NCBI GenBank assembly: GCA_017303555.1
Contig: JAFLCN010000013.1
Coordinates: 1-64,000, forward strand
Direction: 5' to 3'
DNA from: Planctomycetota bacterium
GTDB taxonomy: Bacteria > Planctomycetota > Phycisphaerae > Phycisphaerales > UBA1924
DNA length: 64,000 nucleotides
Positions 44,572-53,259 of the stretch are shown in pieces; position 1 is the first letter of the stretch, and every line of letters begins with the position of its first letter. The notes under the pieces are model-generated. The model ran no database searches, was not told the DNA's origin, and was given only the letters and a program-made list of their open reading frames with translations. The position numbers were made by a program, and so were the translations under genes.

Positions 44572-46335
44572 ATGCCGGCGATGGCCTGGAAAGCGATGCG
44601 GATCGCGCTTGTCGCGGCGATGGCCTCGATCGCTCATGCACAGAACTGCGCCCCGGTTCAGCTTGCCGCGTCCGGCGGCATGGCAAACGACGGTTTCGGC
44701 ACCGCCTCCGCTGCCGGTTCCGACACCATCGTCTTCGGCTCGCCCGGACGAAGGGTGGGCCTGAACAACTTCCAGGGGCAGGCCAGCGTCTTCCGATTTG
44801 TCGGCGCAGCCTGGTCGCCCGAGGCAACCCTGACCGCCTCGGACGGTGCCGCGAACGACTCCCTCGGCTCGAGCGCGGCAATCTCCGGCGACACAATCGT
44901 CCTGGGAGCGCCCGGCAAGACGATCGGCCCGAACACGCTCCAGGGCGCCGCCTACGTCTTCACGCGTTCCGGTTCGGTCTGGACCCAGCAGGCAAAGCTC
45001 GTCGCAGCCGATGGCGCTATCGGAGATTCGTTCGGATGTTCCGTCGCCGCATTCGGCGACACGATCGTCGTCGGCGCGTACGCCAAGGCCTCCGGCGCCA
45101 ATTTCAATCAGGGCGCCGTGTACATCTTCACGCGCTCCGGCTCGGTCTGGACGCAGCAGGCCAAGCTCCTGGCGTCCGATGGAACCGCGAACGATTTCTT
45201 CGGCATCGGCGTCGGCGCCGGGCTCGACACGGTTGCAATCGGCGCGAGCAGCAAAGGCGTCGCCGGCAATCTCGCCCAGGGCGCCGCATACATCTTCACG
45301 CGGTCCGGCGTCACCTGGTCGCAGCAGGCAAAGCTCGTCGCCTCCGACGGCGCAGCCGGCGATGCTTTCGGGTCCTCCGTTTCGCTCTCGGGAAACTCGG
45401 TCCTCCTCGGGGCCGAACACAAGGCCATCGATTCGATCGAGTACCGCGGCGCGGGCTACGTCTTCACACGCTCCGGTTCGGTCTGGACGCAGCAGGCCAG
45501 GCTCTCCGCTTCCGACGGCGCGGCATTCGACTACCTCGGCTCATCCTGCGTGCTCTCGGGCGATACCGCCATCCTCGGCGCACCGAACCAGACCGTCGGA
45601 GGACTGGCGGCGCAGGGCTCCGCGTATGTCTTCGTTCGGTCCGGCAACGTGTGGTCGCAGCAGTCCAAGCTGCAGGAAAACTCCGGCCTCGCGGGCGACA
45701 TGTTCGGTTCGTCCGTCGCGCTCGCGGGCAGCGTCTCCGTCGCCGCCGCCCCCGATCGCACGGTCGGGGCGAACGCCGCGCAGGGCGCCGCGTTCGTTTT
45801 CGGTTCGAACATCCCGATCAACATCATCCAGCAACCCGCGACGCTCACGACGTGCACCGCGAACGACTCTCTGCTCTCGCTCACCGCCGCCGGAACCGGC
45901 CCCTTCGGCTACCAATGGCAATGGAAAGCCGGAACCGCCGTCCCCGCGTGGATACCGGTCGCCGAAGGCCTCAATTCCGGGGGAAGCCGCACTTTTACCG
46001 TGCTCAATTCTTCCGGCCCTTCGCTCACCGTCCGCTTCTATCAACAGCTCGACCCCGGCCTCTCCTTCGCCGAGTTCCGCTGCATCGTCTCCAACTCCTG
46101 CGGCAGCGCCACCAGCCTCACCGCTCAGGTCAAAGTCTGCTGGGCCGATCTCAACTGCGACAACCAGGTCGATGACGCCGACTTCGTTCTCTTCGCGAGC
46201 GCGTACAACCTGCTCGAGTGTTCCGATCCCTCCATGCCCCCGCGCTGCCCGTCGGACCTGAACTTCAACAGCCTCGTCGATGACGCCGATTTCGGAATGT
46301 TCGCATCCGCGTACGACGCGCTCAGTTGCCCCTGA
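44572..46335 (+). CDS. Secreted FG-GAP-repeat protein with dockerin-type C-terminus
   Basis: A 587-residue exported protein. MAWKAMRIALVAAMASIAHA is the signal peptide. At least six blade-like repeats follow, each about 50 residues, with the recurring pattern AQGAAYVFTRSG.VWTQQ.KL and ..DG.A.D.FG.S (for example FTRSGSVWTQQAKLVAADGA). They resemble FG-GAP/integrin-like propeller blades. An Ig-like segment at about 415-520 precedes the end. The C-terminus has two calcium-loop segments (DLNCDNQVDDADFVLFASAY, DLNFNSLVDDADFGMFASAY) and ends S-C-P, the same tail type as in the 37077 and 57647 genes. The ATG at 44572 has GGAG seven bases upstream. Probably a surface adhesion or matrix protein. Confidence 0.78.
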   Translation: MPAMAWKAMRIALVAAMASIAHAQNCAPVQLAASGGMANDGFGTASAAGSDTIVFGSPGRRVGLNNFQGQASVFRFVGAAWSPEATLTASDGAANDSLGSSAAISGDTIVLGAPGKTIGPNTLQGAAYVFTRSGSVWTQQAKLVAADGAIGDSFGCSVAAFGDTIVVGAYAKASGANFNQGAVYIFTRSGSVWTQQAKLLASDGTANDFFGIGVGAGLDTVAIGASSKGVAGNLAQGAAYIFTRSGVTWSQQAKLVASDGAAGDAFGSSVSLSGNSVLLGAEHKAIDSIEYRGAGYVFTRSGSVWTQQARLSASDGAAFDYLGSSCVLSGDTAILGAPNQTVGGLAAQGSAYVFVRSGNVWSQQSKLQENSGLAGDMFGSSVALAGSVSVAAAPDRTVGANAAQGAAFVFGSNIPINIIQQPATLTTCTANDSLLSLTAAGTGPFGYQWQWKAGTAVPAWIPVAEGLNSGGSRTFTVLNSSGPSLTVRFYQQLDPGLSFAEFRCIVSNSCGSATSLTAQVKVCWADLNCDNQVDDADFVLFASAYNLLECSDPSMPPRCPSDLNFNSLVDDADFGMFASAYDALSCP

Positions 46336-46465
46336 ACCACTTTCCCTATTTGCCAGAAAAACGGCCGTATTCCTGCAAGGTTTCGAACCTGGCAGAGAAC
46401 TCTGTTGTCACGATGCTTCGCACGCGTACCGCGGAGTTTCGGGGCCAAACTCAGGAGTCTCTTCC

Positions 46466-47182
46466 ATGTCTCGTAACTCCCTTGCTTTGGGCGCTATCGC
46501 TCTGTCCGCACTCGCCGGTTCCGCTCAAGCCGTTGTCTTCTTCGACGGCGTCTTCAACAACGCCGACTGGACGCTCACCACCGTCACCAACGCCAACGGC
46601 GCCGGCAGCGCAACCGCCGGTTTCCAGGTTCCCGTCGGCGGCAACCCCCTGCAATACCGCCGCATCCGCAACAGCCTCAACGCCTCCGGCCCGCTCGCTG
46701 CCGTCATCGGTCTTCACATGCGGGGCACGTATTCCTACAACCCCGGCGGCGGCGCGATCAGCGTCATCAACTACAGCGAAGACTCGATCAACTTCGTCAA
46801 CCAGCCCGGCAACGGACAGGGTTCCGGCCTCGTCATCTTCCAGAGCGGCACCTACTACATCCAGCGCACCCCCATCCTGACCATGCCTTACGCCACCTTC
46901 AACACCTGGCAGCCCAACGCCGCCCCCGGCCTCACTTCCAGCGACTTCTGGGAACTCACCAACACCGGCACGCTCCTCTCCGGCAACAACCCCGATTTTT
47001 CCGCCTCCGGCGGCGTGATGCAATTCGGCTTCTGGCGCGGCAACTCGGGCAACTCCAGCTACCAGACCGACTGCGGCATCGACAACTGGCGCGTCGAAAT
47101 CATCCCCGTCCCCGGCCCGACAGGCTCCGCGATCCTTGCTCTCTCCGGACTGATCGCTTGCCGTCGGCGCCGCTCAGCGTAA
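46466..47182 (+). CDS. PEP-CTERM-like secreted protein with Cys before the Arg cluster
   Basis: A 238-residue exported protein. MSRNSLALGAIALSALAGSA ends the signal near AQA. The body (FFDGVFNNADWTLTTVTNAN, YRRIRNSLNASGPLAAVIGL, FWRGNSGNSSYQTDCGIDNW) looks like a beta-sandwich. The sorting end is VPGPTGSAILALSGLIACRR plus RRSA. It differs from the other such proteins in this window by the Cys immediately before the Arg cluster. The ATG at 46466 has AGGAG ahead. It is followed by a terminator. Confidence 0.78.
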   Translation: MSRNSLALGAIALSALAGSAQAVVFFDGVFNNADWTLTTVTNANGAGSATAGFQVPVGGNPLQYRRIRNSLNASGPLAAVIGLHMRGTYSYNPGGGAISVINYSEDSINFVNQPGNGQGSGLVIFQSGTYYIQRTPILTMPYATFNTWQPNAAPGLTSSDFWELTNTGTLLSGNNPDFSASGGVMQFGFWRGNSGNSSYQTDCGIDNWRVEIIPVPGPTGSAILALSGLIACRRRRSA

Positions 47183-47223
47183 ACAGGCTCCGCTCCCACG
47201 CTCTCCAGCTCGACCAAAGAGAA

Positions 47224-47252
47224 CCCCACGCGCTAGCGTGGGGCTGCTTTTA
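47224..47252 (+). terminator. Terminator after the 46466 gene
   Basis: CCCCACG and CGTGGGG form a 7-bp stem with a CGCTAG loop and are followed by CTGCTTTTA. The minus strand is A-rich on the other side, so it may act for the convergent 47272 gene as well. Confidence 0.65.
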
Positions 47253-47271
47253 TCTGCACCTGACCAAAGGC

Positions 47272-47727
47272 TCACACCTGAGGCGTAAACGTCCCGCCAT
47301 CCAGCGCATCAAAGCTCACGAACTGCCCCACCGCAAAGTTCGCCGCCGACTGCCTCGCATCCGTCGGCTTTACCCACACCGGCACGCCCGCATTCACCAC
47401 CACCGCATCCGGCTCGATCGCAATCACAGTCCCCTGCACCCGCCGCGGCCGACCGAACACCGGCTCCAGATACCGACCGCCCGACTTGACCTCATCGATC
47501 CGCCGCGCACTCACCCGCACCGTCCCGATGATCCGATTCCCCGGCTTCGACGTCACCGGCGCCGTCGGCACCAGATGCAATTCGTACGACGTATCCGGAA
47601 TCGAAATCACCACGTGCTCGGCGCCGTTCGAATCGCCGATCCCGTGCCCTTTCGCTGCGATCGTCCGCTCATAAATCCCGCGGCACAATCTCGGATCAAT
47701 CTTGTTCGTCGGTGCAGGCGTAATCAT
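47272..47727 (-). CDS. Small unknown protein
   Basis: A 151-residue soluble protein without signal or membrane helix. It is beta-rich in the second half: GNRIIGTVRVSARRIDEVKS, RRVQGTVIAIEPDAVVVNAG and VWVKPTDARQSA, which could form a small barrel. I recognise no family. An upstream TTG would add eight residues; the ATG at 47727 is preferred. It lies alone between two unrelated transcripts. Confidence 0.6.
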   Translation of the reverse strand: MITPAPTNKIDPRLCRGIYERTIAAKGHGIGDSNGAEHVVISIPDTSYELHLVPTAPVTSKPGNRIIGTVRVSARRIDEVKSGGRYLEPVFGRPRRVQGTVIAIEPDAVVVNAGVPVWVKPTDARQSAANFAVGQFVSFDALDGGTFTPQV

Positions 47728-47788
47728 GGTCCGCAGGGTAGCAGACCGCAACCGCCGCCCTCCACTGGCACGTTTACACCCAACCGGC

Positions 47789-50509
47789 TTACTTCTTCTT
47801 CGCCTTCAGATCTTCCAGCGCCTTCAGCCGCTGCGCGTGAATCGGCCGATCCGGCTCGAGAATCTTCAGCGTCTCAAGCTGCCACTTCGCCCCTTCAAAG
47901 TCGCCCCGCTTGATCGCCACCGTCGCGGCAAACTCCCGGTTCGCTGCCTCATACGGCGCAACCGTGCACGCCCGGATCGCCTTCGCCCAGGCTTTGTCCC
48001 AGTCGCCTTCGGCCGCGTACAGCCGCGCAAGCTGCACACTCAAGCTCGCCGAGTTCTGCTCTCGCGCATCCAAGAACTCCAGATGCGTGATCGCCTTCGC
48101 CGCATCGTGCGCCGGCGAAGTCTCATCCAGGAACAGCGCCGCCAGCAACTTGTGAGGCGTCGGATCGCCCGGCCGTGCCGCGGCAAACGCCTCGATCAGC
48201 GGCACCATCTCCGCCGATGCCTTGTTCTTGTTTCCTGTCACCCGCAACTTCACCGCGAGTTCAAGCAGATCCGCGTGATCGGGATAATCCTTCAACCACG
48301 CATCCACCACTTCGATCGTCGGCGGATCTTCCTCATGCCCCGCGCCCAGCGTCTTTCGCCACTCATCCAGCAGCGTCAGCAACTCCGGCTGACCGGGCTT
48401 GGGCCGCATGCCCCACGCAATCAACTGCTCACCCGCCCACGCCTTGAACTCTTCAAAGAACTGCTCGCGCGTCACGCCCAGCACAGTCTGGAACGCCGCC
48501 GGCTCGCGATCTCCCGCGGCATACCGATCCATCAGCTTCAGCGGCGCTTCCGGCCCGTACTTCGTCACGATGTACTCGTACATCCACGCGCCCTGTCCGT
48601 ACGCCTGCGAGCGATCGCTCGGCTTCTTCGGCCTCGTGAACGCGATGTTGATCTCTTCGAGATCGAACAGCGCCTTGGTTTCGTACGCCCGCGCCAGAAT
48701 CTGGATGTAGTTCCAATCCCGCGGCGCATCTTCCAGATACACCGCCGACGCTTCCGTAAACCAGTGAGGCAACCGGTTGCTGGTCCGCGCCAGCGTCACC
48801 GTGTGCGTGAACTCGTGCTGCACCACCCGCGCCCAGTCGTACGCCCCCACCGTGTTCTTCTCGCCCAGCCTCGGCGCTTCCATCGCGATCAGCGGGCCCG
48901 TCGCCGCCGCCATCGTGTGTACCTGCGGCATCCCCGTGATCCGCACGCTGAACCACTGATGGTCCGGCATCAACTCGATCACGGTCTTGAAGTTCAGCGG
49001 ATACCGAATTCCCCCCGGCTTGTCCCCCGTCACCCGCGCATAGATGCGCTCCAGAATCGCCGGCATCTCCCGCGCCAGCGCCTGGTCCACGCCAGGCCGA
49101 TACCGCACGATGAAGTGATCCGACTCGATCCGCGAGAAGTTCGCAACATCGCGCACCAGCTTCAAACTGTTCGCGGCCCGCACATTGAACGGATCCAGCG
49201 CCTCCGCCTTTTCGAGCGCCGCCAGCGCCCGATCATCGCGCGCCGCCTGCACCTCGAGCAATCCAAGCTCGATCCACCCATCCGCCAGCTTGGGCGCGCG
49301 CCTCGTCGCTTCTTCCAGGTACTTCGCGCCGTCCGCGTACTGCCGCTGCTCCGAAAGCGCCTTGCCGACGAACAAATACCCCAGATGCGTGTTCGGCGAG
49401 AGCCTGTCCATCTCCGCCAGCACCCGATCAACGCCCGCCATGTCGAACGTCGCCGCGATCGCCGCCGCTTCGAGCGCCCGTGCTTCAAGCTGACCGGGGA
49501 AACGCGAGAGCGTCGGCTTCAGCACCGCCAGCGCACCCGCGGGATCGCGCTGACGCACCCGCAATCTCGATTCCAGCATGTCCGCGTACGGCGCAACCGG
49601 CTCGCCCGCCTCGTGCGTGCCCGCCGGCTCGGTCTCGGCCCGATCAACCGGGCCCGCAAGCTCCCGCAGCTTCGCAACGATCTTCTCCGCCTGCTCGAAC
49701 GCGAACGAATCGACCGACATCTTCCCGAGCGCGTAATACGCCTCCGCCGCCGACGGATTCAGCTCCAGCACCTGCTCGAACGCCTCGGCCCCTTCCGACC
49801 GGTTGTCCTTCTCGACCAGCAGGAACGCTTCTTCGAGCGACGCCGTCCAGCACATCCGATCGAGCTGCTCGCGCGCCCGCGCCAGCATCGACATCATCGA
49901 CTGAAAATCCTGCGCACCCTTGGATGGCCCTTCGATCTGCGACTTGAGGTGCAGCCCCCGCACGCCCTCCACCAGTTCCCACGCGGAATTCTGGCGTTCT
50001 TTGATCACGCGCTGCTCGAGCTTCGCAAGCGTCTTGATCGCCGCGTCCTTGTCTCCGGTCGCCGCTTGCGCCGCCGCCGTCAATCGGAGCGCGCGAAGCG
50101 TTTGCGCCTTCGGCTCCAGAGCGGTCAGCACCCCGATCGCCTCCGCCCATTGCCCGCGCAGGATCATCCCCTCCGCCCGATCCAGCACGTCCGCCTTCGC
50201 ATCGCTCAACGCCGGATCGTCCCACGCCCCGCGCACCAGCGCCGCCCGCGCACGCCTCGAAACATCCGCAAGATCCGAATCCGTCCAGATCCCGTGGCGC
50301 ACGCGAATGTCCGCGCGCTCCGCATCCGTCAGATACGGCGTCTCGAGCAGCCTCTGCACCACAGTTGCAGGCTTCTTTTCTTCTCCCTCCGGAGCCACAC
50401 CCGCCGCTTGCCCGGCAACCAATACCATCGCCGCCAACGCGAATGCGACCGGCCGACGCTTCCGCCCGCGCCGGTCCCCCAACACACACATCGCGGCAGT
50501 TTTCATCAT
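47789..50509 (-). CDS. TPR-rich secreted protein with gluzincin (peptidase MA-like) domain
   Basis: A 906-residue protein. A signal peptide with a basic start (RRGRKRRPVAFALAAMVLVA, ending near GQAAG) is followed by TPR-type helical repeats at about 90-490 (EAFEQVLELNPSAAEAYYAL, KYLEEATRRAPKLADGWIEL, AALEKAEALDPFNVRAANSL). A peptidase MA-like domain comes at about 490-750. It has the zinc motif H-E-F-T-H near residue 565 (RVVQHEFTHTVTLARTSNRL) and a downstream Glu in HWFTEASAVYLED. More TPR-like helices close the protein. Gluzincin peptidases of this kind are common in planctomycetes and bacteroidetes but have no well-studied role. The LolA-like gene ends three bases upstream on the same strand. 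Confidence 0.8.
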   Translation of the reverse strand: MMKTAAMCVLGDRRGRKRRPVAFALAAMVLVAGQAAGVAPEGEEKKPATVVQRLLETPYLTDAERADIRVRHGIWTDSDLADVSRRARAALVRGAWDDPALSDAKADVLDRAEGMILRGQWAEAIGVLTALEPKAQTLRALRLTAAAQAATGDKDAAIKTLAKLEQRVIKERQNSAWELVEGVRGLHLKSQIEGPSKGAQDFQSMMSMLARAREQLDRMCWTASLEEAFLLVEKDNRSEGAEAFEQVLELNPSAAEAYYALGKMSVDSFAFEQAEKIVAKLRELAGPVDRAETEPAGTHEAGEPVAPYADMLESRLRVRQRDPAGALAVLKPTLSRFPGQLEARALEAAAIAATFDMAGVDRVLAEMDRLSPNTHLGYLFVGKALSEQRQYADGAKYLEEATRRAPKLADGWIELGLLEVQAARDDRALAALEKAEALDPFNVRAANSLKLVRDVANFSRIESDHFIVRYRPGVDQALAREMPAILERIYARVTGDKPGGIRYPLNFKTVIELMPDHQWFSVRITGMPQVHTMAAATGPLIAMEAPRLGEKNTVGAYDWARVVQHEFTHTVTLARTSNRLPHWFTEASAVYLEDAPRDWNYIQILARAYETKALFDLEEINIAFTRPKKPSDRSQAYGQGAWMYEYIVTKYGPEAPLKLMDRYAAGDREPAAFQTVLGVTREQFFEEFKAWAGEQLIAWGMRPKPGQPELLTLLDEWRKTLGAGHEEDPPTIEVVDAWLKDYPDHADLLELAVKLRVTGNKNKASAEMVPLIEAFAAARPGDPTPHKLLAALFLDETSPAHDAAKAITHLEFLDAREQNSASLSVQLARLYAAEGDWDKAWAKAIRACTVAPYEAANREFAATVAIKRGDFEGAKWQLETLKILEPDRPIHAQRLKALEDLKAKKK

Positions 50510-50512
50510 CTC

Positions 50513-51565
50513 TTACTTCGGCTGAGGCTTGGTGGGCGCAGTTGAAGAACCCGGCGGAACACTGTTTTCCGGACGTTGAGGTCGGTCGGTCGCATCGCCC
50601 GTGCGGCCTTCGCCCGCCGGAACAACCACCTGCTCGGCCGGTGCCCCATTCTCTTCCGCCCCACCCCGATACGGCTGCACAATCACATCCCATCCGTCCG
50701 CCGGCGTCGTCGTGTCGAAAACCTTTGGATCGAACTTCACCTTGTCGTTCGTCCGCACATCCAGCAGCACCACGACCGAAATGTCGTCCGCTTGATTCAC
50801 CGTCTTCGCGATCCGAGGCAGCAATCTGCCCGGTTTGCCCCCCGGATTCGGCTCCGCCCGGTACCACAAACGAATCTCTTTGAAATCGTCGCGCTCGCTC
50901 CGTGGCGTCAGCATCAACTGCACGCAGTCCTTCGACAGCGTCGTCAACTCCTTCATCCGCTCCGCCGGCATCTCATCAAACCCGTCATCCGGAGGCAGCA
51001 GCGTCGCGTCGTACCGCTCCAAGATGTCCGCCTTCTTCTGCCCGATCGGAATCGGCAGCGGGCCCTCCCCGATCTTCAGCGGGTCAAAGTTCTCGCCCGG
51101 CCGCACCACCTGGCGCTTCACCATCCGCTTCTCGTCATCAAACCGCTCGACCAGCCACTCGCCGTCGAAGTTGTAGATCTGCTTCTTGGTTTCTTCGCGA
51201 TTCCCGAATGCCAGTTTGTCAAATTGAATCGCGAACCGGCGCTTGCGCGGAGCATTCGCAGCCGTCTTCCCGCCCACATCCTCAAACCACAGCGTCCCCG
51301 TGCGCACCTGCGTGTCGCCCGCGATCGCAAAGTCGCGCGTGTACCGGATCTTCGCTTGCAGCGCCCGCAGGTTCTCATCCGCCGTTTCCAGCGACGTCAA
51401 CAACTCATCCGCCGACGAGAACCCCGCGATCGGCTGATCGGGCAGAATCTTGATGTTTCCGCCAGGCACCGGCTCGGAACGAATCTCCGAAGGCTGCCCC
51501 TCCGGGGCCGGCTGGGCGCGCCCGGCCTGCAATGCCACGATCACCGCCGTCGAGGCAACGAACAT
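50513..51565 (-). CDS. LolA-like (outer-membrane lipoprotein carrier) secreted protein
   Basis: A 350-residue protein starting MFVASTAVIVALQAGRAQPA, a signal peptide. The central part resembles the half-open barrel of LolA-type carriers: SLETADENLRALQAKIRYTR, TGTLWFEDVGGKTAANAPRK RRFAIQFD and YNFDGEWLVERFDDEKRMVK fit the first strands of that fold. The rest is less clear, and the C-terminal 60 residues are Pro/Gly-rich. A planctomycete-specific family of similar architecture exists (TIGR03009), to which it may belong. The start at 51565 is an internal ATG; upstream codons lack a start with a ribosome-binding site. It is the first gene of a pair with the TPR/gluzincin gene. Confidence 0.65.
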   Translation of the reverse strand: MFVASTAVIVALQAGRAQPAPEGQPSEIRSEPVPGGNIKILPDQPIAGFSSADELLTSLETADENLRALQAKIRYTRDFAIAGDTQVRTGTLWFEDVGGKTAANAPRKRRFAIQFDKLAFGNREETKKQIYNFDGEWLVERFDDEKRMVKRQVVRPGENFDPLKIGEGPLPIPIGQKKADILERYDATLLPPDDGFDEMPAERMKELTTLSKDCVQLMLTPRSERDDFKEIRLWYRAEPNPGGKPGRLLPRIAKTVNQADDISVVVLLDVRTNDKVKFDPKVFDTTTPADGWDVIVQPYRGGAEENGAPAEQVVVPAGEGRTGDATDRPQRPENSVPPGSSTAPTKPQPK

Positions 51566-51788
51566 CCGAACGGAACCAAGATTGAAAACGGTCTCAGATG
51601 ATCGCACGTGCAAATCCCTCTTCTCTGTACGTCCACAAGGACGCTTTGTGTTCAACTTCCCAGCCGGGTTCGCCCCCAAGCCCGCCCGCAAGGTTACTGA
51701 TGCGCCGGATCGTTGGCGACACGGAACTTCGGCACGATCCAACGAAAATGTGTTGCCCGGCCCCCCCGCCGGTGCGAATCTATGGGCG

Positions 51789-52727
51789 GTGTTCACCTTC
51801 CTTCGATTCCGGCGCCCGGTGGCCGCTCCGTCCCGATGGGCCGCGGCCGGCGTTTCCCTCCTTCTCTTCTCGATCTCTCCCGGCGCCCAACCTGCCGACC
51901 CTGCCCAATCGCCCCGCAATGCCGGAGGCAGCGGCCTCGCCCGTCGCCCGAATCCCAAGCTCGCCGACCGCACCCCTTCCGGGCTCACCCTCCGCCCGTT
52001 CGCCAATCACCGAAAACTCGGCGCTGTCTACCACACCGTTTCCGTTCGGGCTCTCACCCTTTCGGCCACGCTCCCCGGCCTGCAGGCTTCCCCGACCGGC
52101 CTCGCAGGCTATGCCGTCGCACGCATCCCGATGGACGCCGCTTCGAACGGAGCCCTTGGCCCAGTCATCGTCGCCGGCCAGTGGCAACTTCCCTGGACGT
52201 CGCTCGTAGACGCCGCCACGCTCGCCCGCTGGAGCACCGCCCAGGGCGGCCCGCTCAAGCTCGAAGAGTTCCCCGCTGTCGCGTTCACCATCCGAAACGC
52301 CGTCGACACAAAGCTCATCGCACGCGACGAATCCACCTCCAGCTACATGTGCACGCTCGTCGCCGATATCAGCATCAACGGCATCACCACCGAACGCGTC
52401 ATCCAGCGCACCATCGTCTCCTTCATGCGCGGCACCGCTTCCGACCCCACCATCAAGGGCGAGCAGCTCTCCATCCGCGCCCGCTGGCAGATCCGCCTCT
52501 CCGATTTCTTCTCGTCGCTTCCCGGCGTCCCTTCGCTCCCCATGGTCGATGTCAACGCCGACTTGCTCATGTCCACCGTTTCGCCCGAAGCTCAACGTGA
52601 CGACGCCGCGCCCGCCCCTCAGGAATCTTCGCCCGACTCCGAGGCGCCCAAGCCTTCCGCCCCCGCATCCACCGAGCCGTCCCGCCCAAGCGACCCCCCC
52701 AGCGAGCCCCCCAGCACACCGAAGTAA
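51789..52727 (+). CDS. YceI-like secreted protein
   Basis: A 312-residue protein. A signal-like N-terminus (PSRWAAAGVSLLLFSISPGA) precedes a YceI-type lipocalin fold: a later segment holds LKLEEFPAVAFTIRNAVDTK and DISINGITTERVIQRTIVSF, which match the F/A-x-x-x-I-x-N-x and L-x-I-x-G-x-T strands of YceI. YceI proteins bind isoprenoid chains in the periplasm. The C-terminal 50 residues are Pro/Ser/Glu-rich and overlap ruvX on the other strand. The GTG at 51789 is a best guess for the start; the frame is open far upstream. Confidence 0.7.
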   Translation: MFTFLRFRRPVAAPSRWAAAGVSLLLFSISPGAQPADPAQSPRNAGGSGLARRPNPKLADRTPSGLTLRPFANHRKLGAVYHTVSVRALTLSATLPGLQASPTGLAGYAVARIPMDAASNGALGPVIVAGQWQLPWTSLVDAATLARWSTAQGGPLKLEEFPAVAFTIRNAVDTKLIARDESTSSYMCTLVADISINGITTERVIQRTIVSFMRGTASDPTIKGEQLSIRARWQIRLSDFFSSLPGVPSLPMVDVNADLLMSTVSPEAQRDDAAPAPQESSPDSEAPKPSAPASTEPSRPSDPPSEPPSTPK

Positions 52728-53149
52728 TCCCGCAGAATCGCAGCCGCGGCAAGCGCATCCCGCTTCTGCTTCTTCTGCCCGCGCGTCATCCCGCTCCGCG
52801 ACATCGACCAATCCGCTTCCACCGACGTCAGCCGCTCATCGTGATACACAACGGTGCGCCCCGTCTGCTGCGCCAGCAACTCCCCAAACCCGCGGCACTT
52901 CTTCGCCTGAGGCCCCTCGCTCCCATCCATATTCAGTGGCAGCCCAATGACAAGCGTGTCCTTGCGCGCAGGCGACGCCACACCAAGATGAGTCTCAATC
53001 GCCGCCGCAAGACGATCCAGCAGCACCTTCCCCCCATCCGCCCCGATCGCGCACTCAATCACCTCAAGAGGCGACACCAACCCCGTCTCGCGATCCCCAA
53101 GCGCAAGCCCCGTCCGCTTATCCCCAAGATCAATCGCGAGGTATCGCAT
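52619..53149 (-). CDS. ruvX: Putative pre-16S rRNA nuclease / Holliday junction resolvase RuvX (YqgF)
   Basis: A 176-residue RNase H-fold nuclease. MRYLAIDLGDKRTGLALGD is the classic first strand with catalytic Asp. Later motifs are VIGLPLNMDGSEGPQAKKC, VVYHDERLTSVEADWSMSRS with the catalytic E, and KKQKRDALAAAAILRDYF with the last Asp. YqgF matures the 5' end of 16S rRNA. After D-Y-F comes an unusual Gly/Ser tail of about 30 residues whose coding sequence is the complement of the Pro/Ser tail of the YceI gene (109 bp overlap). The ATG at 53149 gives the usual N-terminus. Confidence 0.9.
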   Translation of the reverse strand: MRYLAIDLGDKRTGLALGDRETGLVSPLEVIECAIGADGGKVLLDRLAAAIETHLGVASPARKDTLVIGLPLNMDGSEGPQAKKCRGFGELLAQQTGRTVVYHDERLTSVEADWSMSRSGMTRGQKKQKRDALAAAAILRDYFGVLGGSLGGSLGRDGSVDAGAEGLGASESGEDS

Positions 53150-53237
53150 AGGCACCAAATTCAAGCCCGCCGCGCGGTTTTCCGCCTTCTGTTTTCCGAC
53201 TTGCGACTTGCTTCCAATTCAACGCCCGCGTATCCAC

Positions 53238-53254
53238 TCCGAAATCCGAAATCC
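53238..53254 (-). repeat. Short AATCCGA-type repeat downstream of the guanylyltransferase gene
   Basis: TCCGAAATCCGAAATCC holds two copies of the 7-bp unit also found at 41992-42038. It lies between the guanylyltransferase stop and ruvX. Confidence 0.6.
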
Positions 53255-53259
53255 CACAT

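Noticed and set aside
43327..45420. A 697-codon open frame antisense to motA, motB and the FG-GAP gene
   Set aside because: It spans three well-supported plus-strand genes and has no domain.
47702..50545. A 947-codon open frame opposite the TPR/gluzincin gene
   Set aside because: The minus-strand gene has signal peptide, TPR repeats and HEFTH motif; the opposite product is an Arg/His/Leu-rich artefact.
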